DNA of 64,000 bases from assembly GCF_000718165.1 (NCBI RefSeq), contig NZ_JOEY01000044.1:22886-86885 (forward strand). The letters are read 5' to 3'. Made by a program: the position numbers and the translations under genes. The DNA comes from Streptomyces fulvoviolaceus. GTDB taxonomy: Bacteria > Actinomycetota > Actinomycetes > Streptomycetales > Streptomycetaceae. The notes below the pieces were generated by a model, which ran no database searches, was not told the origin of the DNA, and saw only the letters and a program-made list of their open reading frames with translations. Shown piece after piece: positions 8,042-16,647 of the stretch (position 1 is the first letter of the stretch; each line of letters opens with the position of its first letter).

Positions 8042-8569
8042 TCACCGGCAGAGTGCGTCGATGTCGTCCGAGAAGGTCGGGAACTCGGCTCGGGCGGCGG
8101 TGACGATGTCCCGGGTGGGGCGGCGCGGGGTGGTCGCGTGCCGCCCGGCAAGAGCGGTCAGTGCCGCGTTCGGGCGCCCCTCGTGCTGCTCGTGCTCGAC
8201 GACCTCCATCGGCCCCAGGCCGTCGGCCAGCACCCACAGGAAGTCGGACAGGCTCGGTGCCACCACACCGCGCTCGCCCTCCGAGCCCAGGAACACCACG
8301 GGCTGCTCGGCGAGGGGGCGCCCCGGCCGCACGCACCACAGGGCTACGAGACCGCCGGTGCCGTCCTGCCCGAAGACCCGATAGGCGTCGCCGTCCAGTT
8401 CGTGGTTGCCGGTCCAGTGGCGGAGCCAGTCCGTGGTCTCCTCGGCGGAGTCGAAGGCGTCGTACGGTTCGTAGTCGACGCCCTCGCCGTCGTCGTAGTC
8501 GAACTCCACGCGGGCCACTTCGGTCAGGGCGGCGGGAAAGGCGCGGTCGCCCTCAGTCGTCTCGATCAT
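8042..8569 (-). CDS. SUKH (SMI1/KNR4-like) family protein
   Basis: A 175-residue acidic protein with no signal or membrane segment. The centre has the pattern of SUKH-fold proteins: GGLVALWCVRPGRPLAEQPVVFLGSEGERGVVA followed by a helix ending FLWVLADGL. SUKH proteins are frequent in Streptomyces, some acting as immunity proteins against secreted toxins, most of unknown role. No toxin gene is adjacent: the upstream gene is a ketol-acid reductoisomerase and the downstream gene converges with a 6-bp gap. I assign the fold with moderate certainty and no function. Confidence 0.7.
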   Translation of the reverse strand: MIETTEGDRAFPAALTEVARVEFDYDDGEGVDYEPYDAFDSAEETTDWLRHWTGNHELDGDAYRVFGQDGTGGLVALWCVRPGRPLAEQPVVFLGSEGERGVVAPSLSDFLWVLADGLGPMEVVEHEQHEGRPNAALTALAGRHATTPRRPTRDIVTAARAEFPTFSDDIDALCR

Positions 8570-8603
8570 GCGCGCAGGCTAACCGCCCCCACTGACAACA
8601 GCC

Positions 8604-10073
8604 TTACGCCACCGAGATGTCCACCGACGGCCGGAGCTTCGCCGCCGCGGCCAGCGCCTCGTGGACGGGGTGGGTGGTGAAAGCGCTCAACAGGGCCTCG
8701 TCCGCCGGGAGTTCGGCGGCCGGGTAGGCGATCTGTTCGTACGCGGCCTGGAAGCGCGGGCCCCAGCGGCGGGCGCCGAGGCGGGCCGTGCGGGAGCAGT
8801 TGTCGACCATGTGGGCCACGTCGCGGGCGTGCATGTACGGCAGCAGCGAGTCGACCGCCTCGATGACGGACTCGTTGACGATCTCCGACCACGGGTGCCC
8901 GCGCTCGGCGAACTCGTCGACCTGGGCCATCATCGTGGCGACGAAGACACCGGCGGTGAACGGGTCGACGGGCAGCTCGCGTTCGGCCCGCCGAGCCCGC
9001 ACCCGGTCTCCGACGGACCACATGGCCGAACCGCCGATCCCGCTCATCGGGCGGGCTCCTAGCCGCCGTTCGGCGAGGATCACGCTGCGCAGCTCCGTGC
9101 CGTCGGCGACCTCGTCGTAGATCTCCGCGACGATTTCGCGGGCGGGTCCGTACGTCGCCGTGTACGCGCGGTCGAAGACCTCCCGGCCGACCGCGTCGAG
9201 GCCCTCGCGCACCGCGCCGATCCCGGCCTGCGAGATCGTGCGGGCGATCGGCCCGGTGACGTTCTCGCAGGACCTCTCGTACGCCGTGACCTCGTCGGCA
9301 CCGGCCAGCCGGCAGCGGCCGTACCGGCTCTCGACGATGCCGTGCACGGCGCCGAGCAGGATGGCGCGCTCGCCGACGATGTCGGAGAGGTACTCGCTCT
9401 CCAGTGTGGTGCGGAAGGTGTACGGCGACCCGAGCGCGACCGACCAGCCGAGCGCGAGGTCGGCGGCCCGGCCGTCGGGGTCGGCGTGCACGGCGAAACT
9501 GCTGTTGATGCCGGCGCCGTTGATCTCGGCGCCCTGCTGGTAGAGGCGGCGCACGGAGTCGCCCATGCCCTTGGGGCAGACGGCGATCACCGGATGGCCG
9601 GGCGGGAAGTCGCCGCCGGTCTCGCGGAGGTGGCCGAGCAGGAAGCCGTGGGAGAGGCCGATGGCCGCGCCGGGCTTCAGGAGCGCGAAGATCTCCTGGT
9701 GGTGGGCGGCGAGCGCGGCGTCCGCGATCAGCAGCACGACCAGGTCGCTGTCGGCGGCGACGGCGAGCCAGTCGCCGAGCGTGCCGTCCTCCTCGGTGAA
9801 GCCGTGGGCGCGGGCGTCGGCGGCCGACCGGGACCCGGGGCGCAGCCCGACGGTCACCCTGATGTCCGTACCGGCGAGGGAGTCGCGCAGGTTGAGCGCC
9901 TGGGCGCGGCCCTGCGGACCCCAGCCGATCACACCGATGCGGCGCACTCCGGCGAAGGCCTGCGGCAGCAGCGGAAACAGGTGCCGGCCACCGCGCAGCA
10001 CGGTCTCCGTGCCGCCGGGGACGTCCATCGTTTCGAGAGGGAAGACGCGGGAGGTGTACGTGGTCGAGGTCAT
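8604..10073 (-). CDS. ilvC: Ketol-acid reductoisomerase, class II (long form)
   Basis: A 489-residue acetohydroxyacid isomeroreductase, which converts acetolactate or acetohydroxybutyrate to dihydroxy acids in branched-chain amino acid synthesis using NADPH and Mg. The Rossmann motif is RIGVIGWGPQGRAQALNL (near residues 45-62), with a catalytic region around AVCPKGMG and SSFAVH, then duplicated C-terminal helices (CENVTGPIARTISQAG). Length near 490 marks the class II form of enterobacteria and plants, whereas the usual actinobacterial enzyme is the class I form of about 330 residues. The start is ATG 10071-10073 (MTSTTYTSRV). It is divergent from an ilvY-like gene, the same arrangement as in E. 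coli. Confidence 0.92.
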   Translation of the reverse strand: MTSTTYTSRVFPLETMDVPGGTETVLRGGRHLFPLLPQAFAGVRRIGVIGWGPQGRAQALNLRDSLAGTDIRVTVGLRPGSRSAADARAHGFTEEDGTLGDWLAVAADSDLVVLLIADAALAAHHQEIFALLKPGAAIGLSHGFLLGHLRETGGDFPPGHPVIAVCPKGMGDSVRRLYQQGAEINGAGINSSFAVHADPDGRAADLALGWSVALGSPYTFRTTLESEYLSDIVGERAILLGAVHGIVESRYGRCRLAGADEVTAYERSCENVTGPIARTISQAGIGAVREGLDAVGREVFDRAYTATYGPAREIVAEIYDEVADGTELRSVILAERRLGARPMSGIGGSAMWSVGDRVRARRAERELPVDPFTAGVFVATMMAQVDEFAERGHPWSEIVNESVIEAVDSLLPYMHARDVAHMVDNCSRTARLGARRWGPRFQAAYEQIAYPAAELPADEALLSAFTTHPVHEALAAAAKLRPSVDISVA

Positions 10074-10099
10074 GGTCGAGTTGTAGGCTCCCGGCGAGT

Positions 10100-10116
10100 G
10101 TTGCAGCAAGCGCAAC
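10100..10116. promoter_or_regulatory. LysR-type (IlvY-like) operator
   Basis: GTTGCAGCAAGCGCAAC contains perfect arms GTTGC and GCAAC separated by 7 bp, the T-N11-A architecture of LysR boxes, in the short gap between ilvC and the divergent ilvY-like gene. A further GTTGCG half-site lies at 10131-10136, closer to the regulator start. E. coli IlvY binds tandem sites in the equivalent place. Assigned from position and symmetry. Confidence 0.6.
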
Positions 10117-10161
10117 TCCTGCACCGCACTGTTGCGTGAAGTGAAAGGGACAGGTCACGAG

Positions 10162-11010
10162 ATGCGGGACGATCATCGAGAGCTCCGGCTTTTCCTGCAT
10201 CTCGCGCAGTCGCTGAACTTCGGCCGGACGAGTCTGGACTGCCATGTCAGCGCGGCGACGCTGACCCGGACCGTGCAGCGGCTGGAGACGGACCTCGGGC
10301 ATCGCCTGTTCGACCGGGGCCCGCGGGGCGTGTCACTGACGGCGGAGGGCCACCGCTTCCGTGAATACGCCGTCCAGGCACTGGAGTTGTGGCGTGCCTA
10401 CCGCGAGGAGCATCCCGACCCGGCCGAACTGACGGGCCGGCTGGCCGTGTTCGCGACGGTGACGGCCTGCCAAGCCTTGCTGCCCGACCTGTTGGCCCCG
10501 TTCCGCGCGGCCCATCCCCAGGTGCGGCTCGACCTGCGCACCGGTGACGCGGCCGCGGCACTCGCCCGCCTCGACGAGGGCGAGGTCGACGTGGCCGTCG
10601 CGGGGATCCCGGCCCGGCTGCCGGAGCCGCTGGTGAGCCGGACGGTCGCGGTCACCGAGCTGGTCCTCGTCACCGCACGGGACCGCCCGGACCCCGGCCT
10701 CGACGGCCCCTTCGTCCTTCCCCACCGCGGGCTGGTCCGCGACGCCGCCGACCGCTGGTTCCGCACCCGCGGCACGGTCCCCGACGTGGCCTGTGAACCG
10801 GACGGCCACGAGGGGTTGTTGACGCTGGTCGCCCTTGGCTGCGGGACGGGCGTGGTCCCCCGTCTCGTACTGGAGCACAGCGCGGTGCGGGACCGGCTGT
10901 CCCTGGTGCCCGCCGATCCGCTGCCGGAGCCGTTCCCGATCGGGTTGTGCGTACGGCGGGCCGATCTGCGCCGACCGCTGGTGGCGGCGCTGTGGAGCCT
11001 GTGTCAGTGA
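10162..11010 (+). CDS. ilvY: LysR-family activator resembling IlvY
   Basis: A 282-residue LysR regulator. The N-terminal winged HTH (residues about 1-60) reads ELRLFLHLAQSLNFGRTS, closely matching the IlvY pattern FLHLAESRHFGRS, followed by TRTVQRLETDLGHRLFDR. The remainder is a substrate-binding-protein-like effector domain. IlvY activates ilvC in response to acetolactate or acetohydroxybutyrate. ATG 10162 aligns with the E. coli start; the frame remains open upstream to 10132. It is divergent from ilvC with an operator between, and its 3' end overlaps the convergent isomerase gene by 7 bp. Confidence 0.88.
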   Translation: MRDDHRELRLFLHLAQSLNFGRTSLDCHVSAATLTRTVQRLETDLGHRLFDRGPRGVSLTAEGHRFREYAVQALELWRAYREEHPDPAELTGRLAVFATVTACQALLPDLLAPFRAAHPQVRLDLRTGDAAAALARLDEGEVDVAVAGIPARLPEPLVSRTVAVTELVLVTARDRPDPGLDGPFVLPHRGLVRDAADRWFRTRGTVPDVACEPDGHEGLLTLVALGCGTGVVPRLVLEHSAVRDRLSLVPADPLPEPFPIGLCVRRADLRRPLVAALWSLCQ

Positions 11011-11456
11011 GCCCTGTCGAGGTCCAGGCGCTCGACGCGTGCCACGTTCTCCCGGTCCTCGGCGTCCGCGCTGGCCTCGGCGGCGAACCAGGCGTCGAGG
11101 ATCTCCTTCAGCAGTGGCTCGGAGGTCAGCCGCAGGCTGAGGGCCAGCACATTGGCGTCGTTCCAGCGGCGGGCGCCGTCGGCCGTGTAGGCGTCCGTGC
11201 ACAGGGCCGCCCGTACGCCCGGCACCTTGTTGGCTGCGATCGAGGCACCCGTGCCGGTCCAGCAGCACACGACGGCCTGGTCCGCCGTCCCGGCGGCGAC
11301 CTCGCGAGCCGCCGCCTCCGAGCAGGCGGCCCACTGCGGGTCGGCACCGGGGTGCAGCGCGCCGTGAGCGACCACCTCGTGACCGCGGCCGCGCAGCTCG
11401 GTGACGAGAGCGCGCGCCACGGGTTCGTCCATGTCGGAGGAAACGGAGATCCGCAT
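11004..11456 (-). CDS. RpiB/LacA/LacB family sugar-phosphate isomerase
   Basis: A 150-residue cytoplasmic isomerase of the ribose-5-phosphate isomerase B type. The active-site cysteine and phosphate loop are in AVVCCWTGTGASIAANK, and the conserved C-terminal segment LCTDAYTADGARRWNDANVLALS matches the family. Homologues interconvert aldose and ketose phosphates (ribose, allose or galactose phosphates). It is convergent with and overlaps the ilvY-like gene by 7 bp. No sugar kinase or transporter is next to it; a tagatose-type aldolase/SIS module lies about 5 kb away. Confidence 0.88.
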   Translation of the reverse strand: MRISVSSDMDEPVARALVTELRGRGHEVVAHGALHPGADPQWAACSEAAAREVAAGTADQAVVCCWTGTGASIAANKVPGVRAALCTDAYTADGARRWNDANVLALSLRLTSEPLLKEILDAWFAAEASADAEDRENVARVERLDLDRAH

Positions 11457-11479
11457 GACATGAGCCTACTCGGGCCGGC

Positions 11480-11748
11480 TCAGGCGCCCAGCGTACGGCT
11501 GAGCAGGTCCCGGCGGTTGTGCGTGCCGGTCTTCGCGAACACCGACCTCAGGTGGTCCTGGACGGTGTGTTCGGTGACGTACATGCTGCGGGCCGCGGTG
11601 TGGCTGTCCGCGCCCTTGGCGAGCAGGCCGAGGAGTTCGCTCTCGCGCCGGCTGAGTGCGCAGGCGCGGGTGAAGACGGCCGGCCGCTCCGCCGGTGCCG
11701 TCTCCTCGATGGTGACGGCGATCGTCTGCTCCTCCGGGTCCAGCGGCC
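11480..11748 (-). pseudogene. LuxR-type regulator remnant (C-terminal HTH only)
   Basis: Read on the minus strand and ending at a TGA at 11480-11482, this stretch encodes [20 protein letters not shown], then [20 protein letters not shown] and [19 protein letters not shown]: a complete LuxR/GerE helix-turn-helix and C-terminus. Upstream, the regulator sequence gives out near [10 protein letters not shown] at about 11745, where the frame becomes the antisense of another gene fragment, and I see no plausible start codon. The N-terminal domain is missing, so this is a truncated remnant. Confidence 0.75.
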
Positions 11749-11917
11749 GGTCGACGATCCCGCCTGCGTCGTCGTCGACCTGGACTTCGACGACGTGGCC
11801 GGCGCCGAGCGGTTCCTGGGCTTCCTCAGGGAGACGGTGTGGGCCTCGTCCGAGAACGCGCCGGCGCTGGTCGGGTCACCTCGGACGCGGATCCTGGAGA
11901 CCGTCGAGGAGGCGTGA
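11749..11917 (+). pseudogene. C-terminal remnant of an unknown gene
   Basis: The plus frame ending at TGA 11915-11917 reads [20 protein letters not shown] and then [20 protein letters not shown] and [14 protein letters not shown], a protein-like segment with normal codon bias. Before about 11749 the same frame is merely antisense to the LuxR remnant. There is no start or ribosome site, so only the 3' end of a gene survives. The pattern resembles C-termini of small Streptomyces alpha-beta-barrel proteins, but I cannot name the family. Its last 42 bp overlap the end of the NUDIX gene. Confidence 0.55.
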
Positions 11918-12628
11918 GTCCATGTGGTAGCGGACGAGGGGTTCCAGATAGACCACGTGCGGGCCTGCGAGGTCCGCGAGCTCGGCCGGGGAGCCGATCA
12001 GGGCGATCCGGTCGAACTCCGGGTCATGTCCCTGTGCCGTCTCCTCGGCAACCAGGGCCGCGAATCGCTCATGCAGCTGGGACGCGGGCCTGCTCGGCGC
12101 GAGGTAGTGGACACCGATCTGCCCGTCCGACCTGTGGATGACGAGACGCCGGGTGAGATCTTCGGCCGGCGTGTCGATGCCTGTCTCCTCGGCGAGTTCC
12201 ACGGCGGCGTGACGGCGCAGTGCGGCCTCGTCGAGGGGCGTGCGGCCGGTGGGAGGTTCGATCGATCCGCCGGGCAGTTGCCAATGGCCGGGGGCGGCGG
12301 TGGATGACGACATACGGCCCACCAGCACGCGTCCGTCGTCGGTCGGCTGCATCACGCTCACGAAGAGGGAACGCCGCGCTGTGGCGCCGGGGACCCGGCG
12401 CAGTGCGAGGTACCGGTAGGTCGTCCGGGACCAGGAGACGACCAGCTCGCCCGAGGGCTCCCGGTCGAGCCCAGCGCAGACCGCCAACGGTCCGTCGAAG
12501 AAGCTCGGGTTGGCCTCGACCGCTTCGTCCCAGGCGCGGTTCATGGCCGCGCGCTGCTCAGCCGACATCGGGGGCGCCGCCACCTCGACCAGACGCAGCC
12601 GTCCGGCCTCCAGCAGCTCAACACTCAT
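11876..12628 (-). CDS. NUDIX hydrolase
   Basis: A 250-residue protein with a complete Nudix box in the middle: [20 protein letters not shown] then [12 protein letters not shown], fitting G-x5-E-x7-(A)-E-L-x-E-E-x-G, though two extra residues lengthen the first spacing and the canonical Arg is Val. Such enzymes hydrolyse nucleoside diphosphate derivatives with Mg. The N-terminal 90 residues ([23 protein letters not shown]) resemble the leading domain of large Nudix proteins. ATG 12628 gives MSVELLEAG and a 16-bp gap after the ROK gene; a GTG at 12652 is an alternative that would overlap it. Substrate unknown. Confidence 0.8.
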   Translation of the reverse strand: MSVELLEAGRLRLVEVAAPPMSAEQRAAMNRAWDEAVEANPSFFDGPLAVCAGLDREPSGELVVSWSRTTYRYLALRRVPGATARRSLFVSVMQPTDDGRVLVGRMSSSTAAPGHWQLPGGSIEPPTGRTPLDEAALRRHAAVELAEETGIDTPAEDLTRRLVIHRSDGQIGVHYLAPSRPASQLHERFAALVAEETAQGHDPEFDRIALIGSPAELADLAGPHVVYLEPLVRYHMDSRLLDGLQDPRPR

Positions 12629-12644
12629 GGGAACAGAGGTCTGT

Positions 12645-13889
12645 TCAGGCACGGGTCAGTGCCCCCAGCGGGTCGTCCAGCACCGGCTGCCAGGCCAACT
12701 CGGCCGCCCCCACCAGGCTGTTGTGGTCCAGGGTGCACGCGAGGATGGGGACGCCGCCGCTCTGCCCCCACAGGCTGCGGTCGGCGACGACCGCGCGCAG
12801 CCGGTCCGGGTCGGCGTCCAGGAGGGTGCGGTGGAGACCGCCGAGGATGATGCGGTCCGGGTTGAGGATGTTCACCAGGCCCGCGAGGCCCAGGCCCAGA
12901 CGGTCGATGAGGGCCTCGGCGGCCGTACGCACGGACGGGTCGTCGTAGTGGTTGCGGATCAGGTCGATGGCCTGCTGGAGCAGGGACACCTCGGGGCCCG
13001 GGTCGCGGCCCGCGGCCGTGAGGAGGGCCAGCGGGTCGGCCTCGACGTCGAGGCAGCCGCGGCTCCCGCAGTGGCAGGGGCGGCCCTCCGGGTTGACGGT
13101 GAGGTGGCCGACCTCGAGCGCCAGGCCCGAACTGCCCGTGTGCAGACGGCCGTCGAGCACCAGCGCGCCGCCGACGCCCCGGTGTCCGGTGGCCACGCAG
13201 AGCAGGTCCCGGGCGCCGCGGCCCGCGCCGTGCCGGTGCTCGGCGAGCGCGGCGAGGTTGATGTCGTTGCCCGCGAACGCGGGTCCGGTGATGCCGGCCG
13301 CGTGCACGCACTCCGCGAAGATACGGCGGACCGGGGCACCAACGGGCCAGGCCAGGTGCAGCGGGTTCAGCGCGAGTCCGTCCGGTTCGGCGACCGCCGA
13401 CGGTACGGCGAGCCCGGCGCCGACACAGCGCCGGCCGGTCGTGCGGAGCAGCTCGGCGCCCGCTTCCACGACCGATCCCAGGACCTTGGCAGGGTCGGCG
13501 TCGACGGTCTCGCAGCCGGGTGCGGTGGCGACGATACGGCCGCCCAGTCCGACCAGCGCCGCCCGGAACCCGTCGGCGTGCACCTGCGCGGCCAGGACGA
13601 CGGGCCCGTCCTCGGCGACCGCGAGCCGGTGCGAGGGCCGCCCCTGCGAACCGGCCGCCGCGCCGGGCCGGGCGTCGACACGGATCAGCCCGAGCGCCTC
13701 CAGCTCGGCGGCGACCGCACCGGCCGTGGCCCGCGTCACCCCGAGCTCGGCGGTCAGCACGGCCCGGGTCGGCGCGCGCCCGGTGTGCACGAGCTCCAAC
13801 GCGGGCCCGAGCGCACCGCGCCCCCGGTCCAGCCGCGCCCTCGAGGTGGTCCCTTCCCCCGCCGGCCGGGGGTCCGCCTTGCCGCTCAT
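12645..13889 (-). CDS. ROK family transcriptional regulator / sugar kinase-like
   Basis: A 414-residue ROK protein. The N-terminal 80 residues form a winged HTH (APTRAVLTAELGVTRATAGA), so it is an XylR/NagC-type regulator rather than a free kinase. The kinase-fold domain shows AGLAVPSAV, the DNP-type loop AFAGNDINLAALAE, and the zinc motif CHCGSRGC followed by LD where the classical motif has LE. ROK repressors bind sugars or sugar phosphates to control carbohydrate genes. The NUDIX gene follows by a short gap; no sugar transporter is attached, so its targets may be elsewhere. Confidence 0.9.
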   Translation of the reverse strand: MSGKADPRPAGEGTTSRARLDRGRGALGPALELVHTGRAPTRAVLTAELGVTRATAGAVAAELEALGLIRVDARPGAAAGSQGRPSHRLAVAEDGPVVLAAQVHADGFRAALVGLGGRIVATAPGCETVDADPAKVLGSVVEAGAELLRTTGRRCVGAGLAVPSAVAEPDGLALNPLHLAWPVGAPVRRIFAECVHAAGITGPAFAGNDINLAALAEHRHGAGRGARDLLCVATGHRGVGGALVLDGRLHTGSSGLALEVGHLTVNPEGRPCHCGSRGCLDVEADPLALLTAAGRDPGPEVSLLQQAIDLIRNHYDDPSVRTAAEALIDRLGLGLAGLVNILNPDRIILGGLHRTLLDADPDRLRAVVADRSLWGQSGGVPILACTLDHNSLVGAAELAWQPVLDDPLGALTRA

Positions 13890-13925
13890 GAGGGCGAGTG
13901 TCCCATGATCCGCAGCTGCGGAGAC

Positions 13926-14567
13926 CTAGAGGCCGCTGACCCGGAGCGTGATGTTCAGCCGCCCGGTCAGTCCCAACTCGGGCGGGGCGGTGCCCGGGTG
14001 CACCCGGGGCACCCCGTGGTACGCGAGTCGGGACCGGCCTCCGAAGACGAACAGGTCACCGCTGCGCAGCTCGACGTCCGTGTACGGGCGGGTCCGGGTC
14101 TCCGCGTTCCCGAACCGGAAGACACAGGTGTCGCCGAGGCTCAGGGACACCACGGGCGCGTCCGACTTCTCGTCGCTGTCGCGGTGCATGCCCATGCGGG
14201 CGTCGCCGTCGTAGAAGTTGATCAGGGCGATGTCGTACGACTGGGAAGGCACCCCGAGCGCGTCCCGCACCGCCCGTCGGCCCAGCTCGTCCAGCCAGTC
14301 CGGGAACGGTTTCACCGGTGCCCCGTCGCCGTCGACGACCGTGCGGGCGTAGGCGTACGGGTACCAGTGCCAGCCCAGACAGACCTGCCGCGCGGTCATC
14401 GTGCCGCCGCCGGGCGTGCGGACCGTGCGCAGTCCGGCCGGCGGGCGGGCCCACTGCCGGCAGGCCTCCAGGAGTTCACGCTGCCGGCCGGCGTCCAGCC
14501 AGTCCGGCACGTGCACCGCGCCGGGCGCGATCTCCGTACGGGCCCTGGGGAACAGCTCGGCATCCAT
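13926..14567 (-). CDS. alkB: AlkB-like alpha-ketoglutarate-dependent dioxygenase
   Basis: A 213-residue 2-oxoglutarate/Fe(II) oxygenase that repairs alkylated bases by oxidative demethylation. The iron triad is visible as H-x-D in MGMHRDSDE and a distal His in LAYHGVPR, with the 2-oxoglutarate arginine in LNITLRVSGL near the C-terminus. The AlkB nucleotide lid region contains LGWHWYPYAYA, and INFYDGDARMGMH matches bacterial AlkB (NxYxxGxxMxxH). ATG 14567 starts MDAELFPR; another ATG at 14576 adds three residues. It is divergent from rlmG with 64 bp between. No adaptive-response ada gene is next door. Confidence 0.92.
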   Translation of the reverse strand: MDAELFPRARTEIAPGAVHVPDWLDAGRQRELLEACRQWARPPAGLRTVRTPGGGTMTARQVCLGWHWYPYAYARTVVDGDGAPVKPFPDWLDELGRRAVRDALGVPSQSYDIALINFYDGDARMGMHRDSDEKSDAPVVSLSLGDTCVFRFGNAETRTRPYTDVELRSGDLFVFGGRSRLAYHGVPRVHPGTAPPELGLTGRLNITLRVSGL

Positions 14568-14631
14568 GCTTCCCATCCTGCCCGAGAGCCCGACAGGGCC
14601 TGAGCTGCGGCTCCGATAGCCTGGGCGCACG

Positions 14632-15786
14632 ATGAACGACCGTATGACGACTCCGTGGGGCGAGCTCGAGCTGGCCCGCTTCCCCGAGGACCCGCGCGAC
14701 CGGCTGCGTGCCTGGGACGCCGCCGACGAGTACCTGCTCAGGCACCTCGCGCGCCTCGCCGACGAGGGGATCCCGCTGTCCGGCACGGTCGTGGTGGTCG
14801 GGGACCGCTGGGGTGCGCTGGTCACGGCGCTCGCGGAGCACCGGCCCGTGCAGATCACGGACTCGTTCCTCGCCCAGGAGGCGACCCGCGCGAACCTCGC
14901 CCGGGGTGGCGCCGAGACAGGTGCCGTCCAGCTGCTCACCACGCAGGACCCGCCGCCCGCCCGGATCGACGTCCTGCTGGTGCGCGTACCGAAGAGCCTG
15001 GCCCTGCTGGAGGACCAGCTGCTGCGACTGGCCCCGGCGGTGCACGACGGCACGGTCGTCGTCGGCACCGGCATGGTGAAGGAGATCCACACCTCGACGC
15101 TGCAGCTGTTCGAGCGGATCCTCGGGCCGACCCGCACGTCACTCGCCGAGAAGAAGGCCCGGCTCATCTTCTGCACGCCCGAGCCCTCGCTCGAACGGAC
15201 CGCCAACCCCTGGCCGTACGGCTACACGCTCCCGGACGGCATCGGCCCCGTCTCGGGACGCACCGTCGTCAATCACGCCGGTGTCTTCTGCGCCGACCGG
15301 CTCGACATCGGCACCCGGTTCTTCCTTCAGCACCTGCCGGACAGCCGAGGCGCCCAGCGGGTCGTGGACCTGGGGTGCGGCAACGGCGTCGTCGGTACGG
15401 CGGCGGCGCTGGCCAATCCCGAGGCCGAGGTGCTGTTCGTGGACGAGTCGTTCCAGGCCGTGGCCTCGGCGGAGGCGACGTACAAGGCGAACGGCGTACC
15501 GGGGCACGCCGAGTTCCGGGTCGGGGACGGGCTGGCGGGACTCCCGGCCGGCAGCGTCGACATCGTGCTGACCAATCCGCCGTTCCATACGCACCAGGCG
15601 ACGACCGACGCGACGGCGTGGCGGATGTTCACCGGGGCGAAGCGGGTGCTGCGCCCCGGCGGCGAGCTGTGGGTGATCGGCAACCGGCACCTCGGCTACC
15701 ACCTGAAGTTGCGGCGGCTGTTCGGCAACAGTCAACTGGTCGCCAGTGACCCGAAGTTCGTGGTGTTGAAAGCCGTCAAGCGGTAG
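14632..15786 (+). CDS. rlmG: 23S rRNA (guanine-N2) methyltransferase RlmG-like
   Basis: A 384-residue class I methyltransferase with the two-domain layout of RlmG/RsmC. The N-terminal half is a degenerate, non-catalytic methyltransferase domain; the C-terminal half binds S-adenosylmethionine (VVDLGCGNGVVGTAAALANP) and carries the N2-guanine motif NPPFH in VLTNPPFHTH. RlmG methylates G1835 of E. coli 23S rRNA; length and motif match RlmG (378 residues) better than RsmC. ATG 14632 follows an in-frame purine-poor leader. The 3' end overlaps the convergent aldolase gene by 11 bp. Confidence 0.88.
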   Translation: MNDRMTTPWGELELARFPEDPRDRLRAWDAADEYLLRHLARLADEGIPLSGTVVVVGDRWGALVTALAEHRPVQITDSFLAQEATRANLARGGAETGAVQLLTTQDPPPARIDVLLVRVPKSLALLEDQLLRLAPAVHDGTVVVGTGMVKEIHTSTLQLFERILGPTRTSLAEKKARLIFCTPEPSLERTANPWPYGYTLPDGIGPVSGRTVVNHAGVFCADRLDIGTRFFLQHLPDSRGAQRVVDLGCGNGVVGTAAALANPEAEVLFVDESFQAVASAEATYKANGVPGHAEFRVGDGLAGLPAGSVDIVLTNPPFHTHQATTDATAWRMFTGAKRVLRPGGELWVIGNRHLGYHLKLRRLFGNSQLVASDPKFVVLKAVKR

Positions 15787-16639
15787 CCGCTCCGCCGAGC
15801 GTCCGGATGATCCCGGCCACCGCCCCGACCATCGCCTCCCGCCCCACACTCAGGTATTTGCGCGAGTCGACCGCCTCGGGGTGGGCGGCGAGGAATTCCC
15901 GGATCGCTCCCGTCATGGCGATGTTGAGGGCAGTGCCGACGTTCACCTTGGCGATACCGCCCGCGACCGCCGCGGCCAGTTCGTCGTCCGGCACTCCCGA
16001 GGAGCCGTGCAGGACGAGCGGCACGTCCAGCGCGGCGGACAGGCGTTTGAGGAGGTCGTGGTCGAGTCTGGCGGTGCGGGTGGTCATCGCGTGCGCGCTG
16101 CCGATGGCGACGGCGAGGGCGTCCACACCGGAGTCCGCGACGAACGCGCGGGCCTCGGCGGGGTCGGTCCGGGCGCCGGGCGCGTGGGCGTCCAGCGGCG
16201 GCTCGCCGTTCTTGCCGCCCACCTCCCCCAACTCCGCCTCGATCCAGAGCCCTTGGGAGTGCGCCCAGTCGGCCGCGGCCCTGGTGGCGGCGAGGTTCTC
16301 GTCGTAGGACAGACGGGAGGCGTCGTACATCACGGAGCCGAAGCCGGCGTCGGCCGTCTGGCGCAGCAGGTCGTCGCTCTGGACGTGGTCGAGGTGCAAC
16401 GCGACGGGGACGGCGGCGCGTTCGGCGGCGGTGACGGCCGCGCGGGCGAGCGGGAGCAGTCGGCCATAGCGGAACCTGACCGCGTTCTCGCTGACTTGGA
16501 GGACGACGGGCGCGTTCACCGACTCGGCACCGGCGATGACGGCCTCGACGTGTTCCAGGGTGACGATGTTGAAGGCGGCGACGGCGGAGTGGGCAGCGGT
16601 GGCGCGGTGGACGAGCTCGCCGGTGGTTGCGAGGGGCAT
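15776..16639 (-). CDS. Class II ketose-bisphosphate aldolase (GatY/KbaY-like)
   Basis: A 287-residue zinc aldolase. Metal ligands and active site are visible: ALHLDHVQSDD (zinc His and catalytic Asp), the Glu in WIEAELGEVGG, AVAIGSAHA and VLHGSSGVPDDEL with a further zinc His, and KVNVGTALN for phosphate binding. Class II aldolases of this size cleave fructose- or tagatose-1,6-bisphosphate. The start ATG (16637-16639) has a strong TAGGAGGA site. The SIS gene ends 8 bp upstream, and a divergent DeoR regulator follows, so I read this as a tagatose/N-acetylgalactosamine-type catabolic operon; the precise substrate is inferred. Confidence 0.9.
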   Translation of the reverse strand: MPLATTGELVHRATAAHSAVAAFNIVTLEHVEAVIAGAESVNAPVVLQVSENAVRFRYGRLLPLARAAVTAAERAAVPVALHLDHVQSDDLLRQTADAGFGSVMYDASRLSYDENLAATRAAADWAHSQGLWIEAELGEVGGKNGEPPLDAHAPGARTDPAEARAFVADSGVDALAVAIGSAHAMTTRTARLDHDLLKRLSAALDVPLVLHGSSGVPDDELAAAVAGGIAKVNVGTALNIAMTGAIREFLAAHPEAVDSRKYLSVGREAMVGAVAGIIRTLGGAATA

Positions 16640-16647
16640 GTTTCCTC

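Noticed and set aside
12510..14603. A 697-codon open frame on the plus strand.
   Set aside because: It is antisense to the ROK and AlkB genes, which have complete family motifs; long antisense frames are common at high GC and this one has no recognisable motif.
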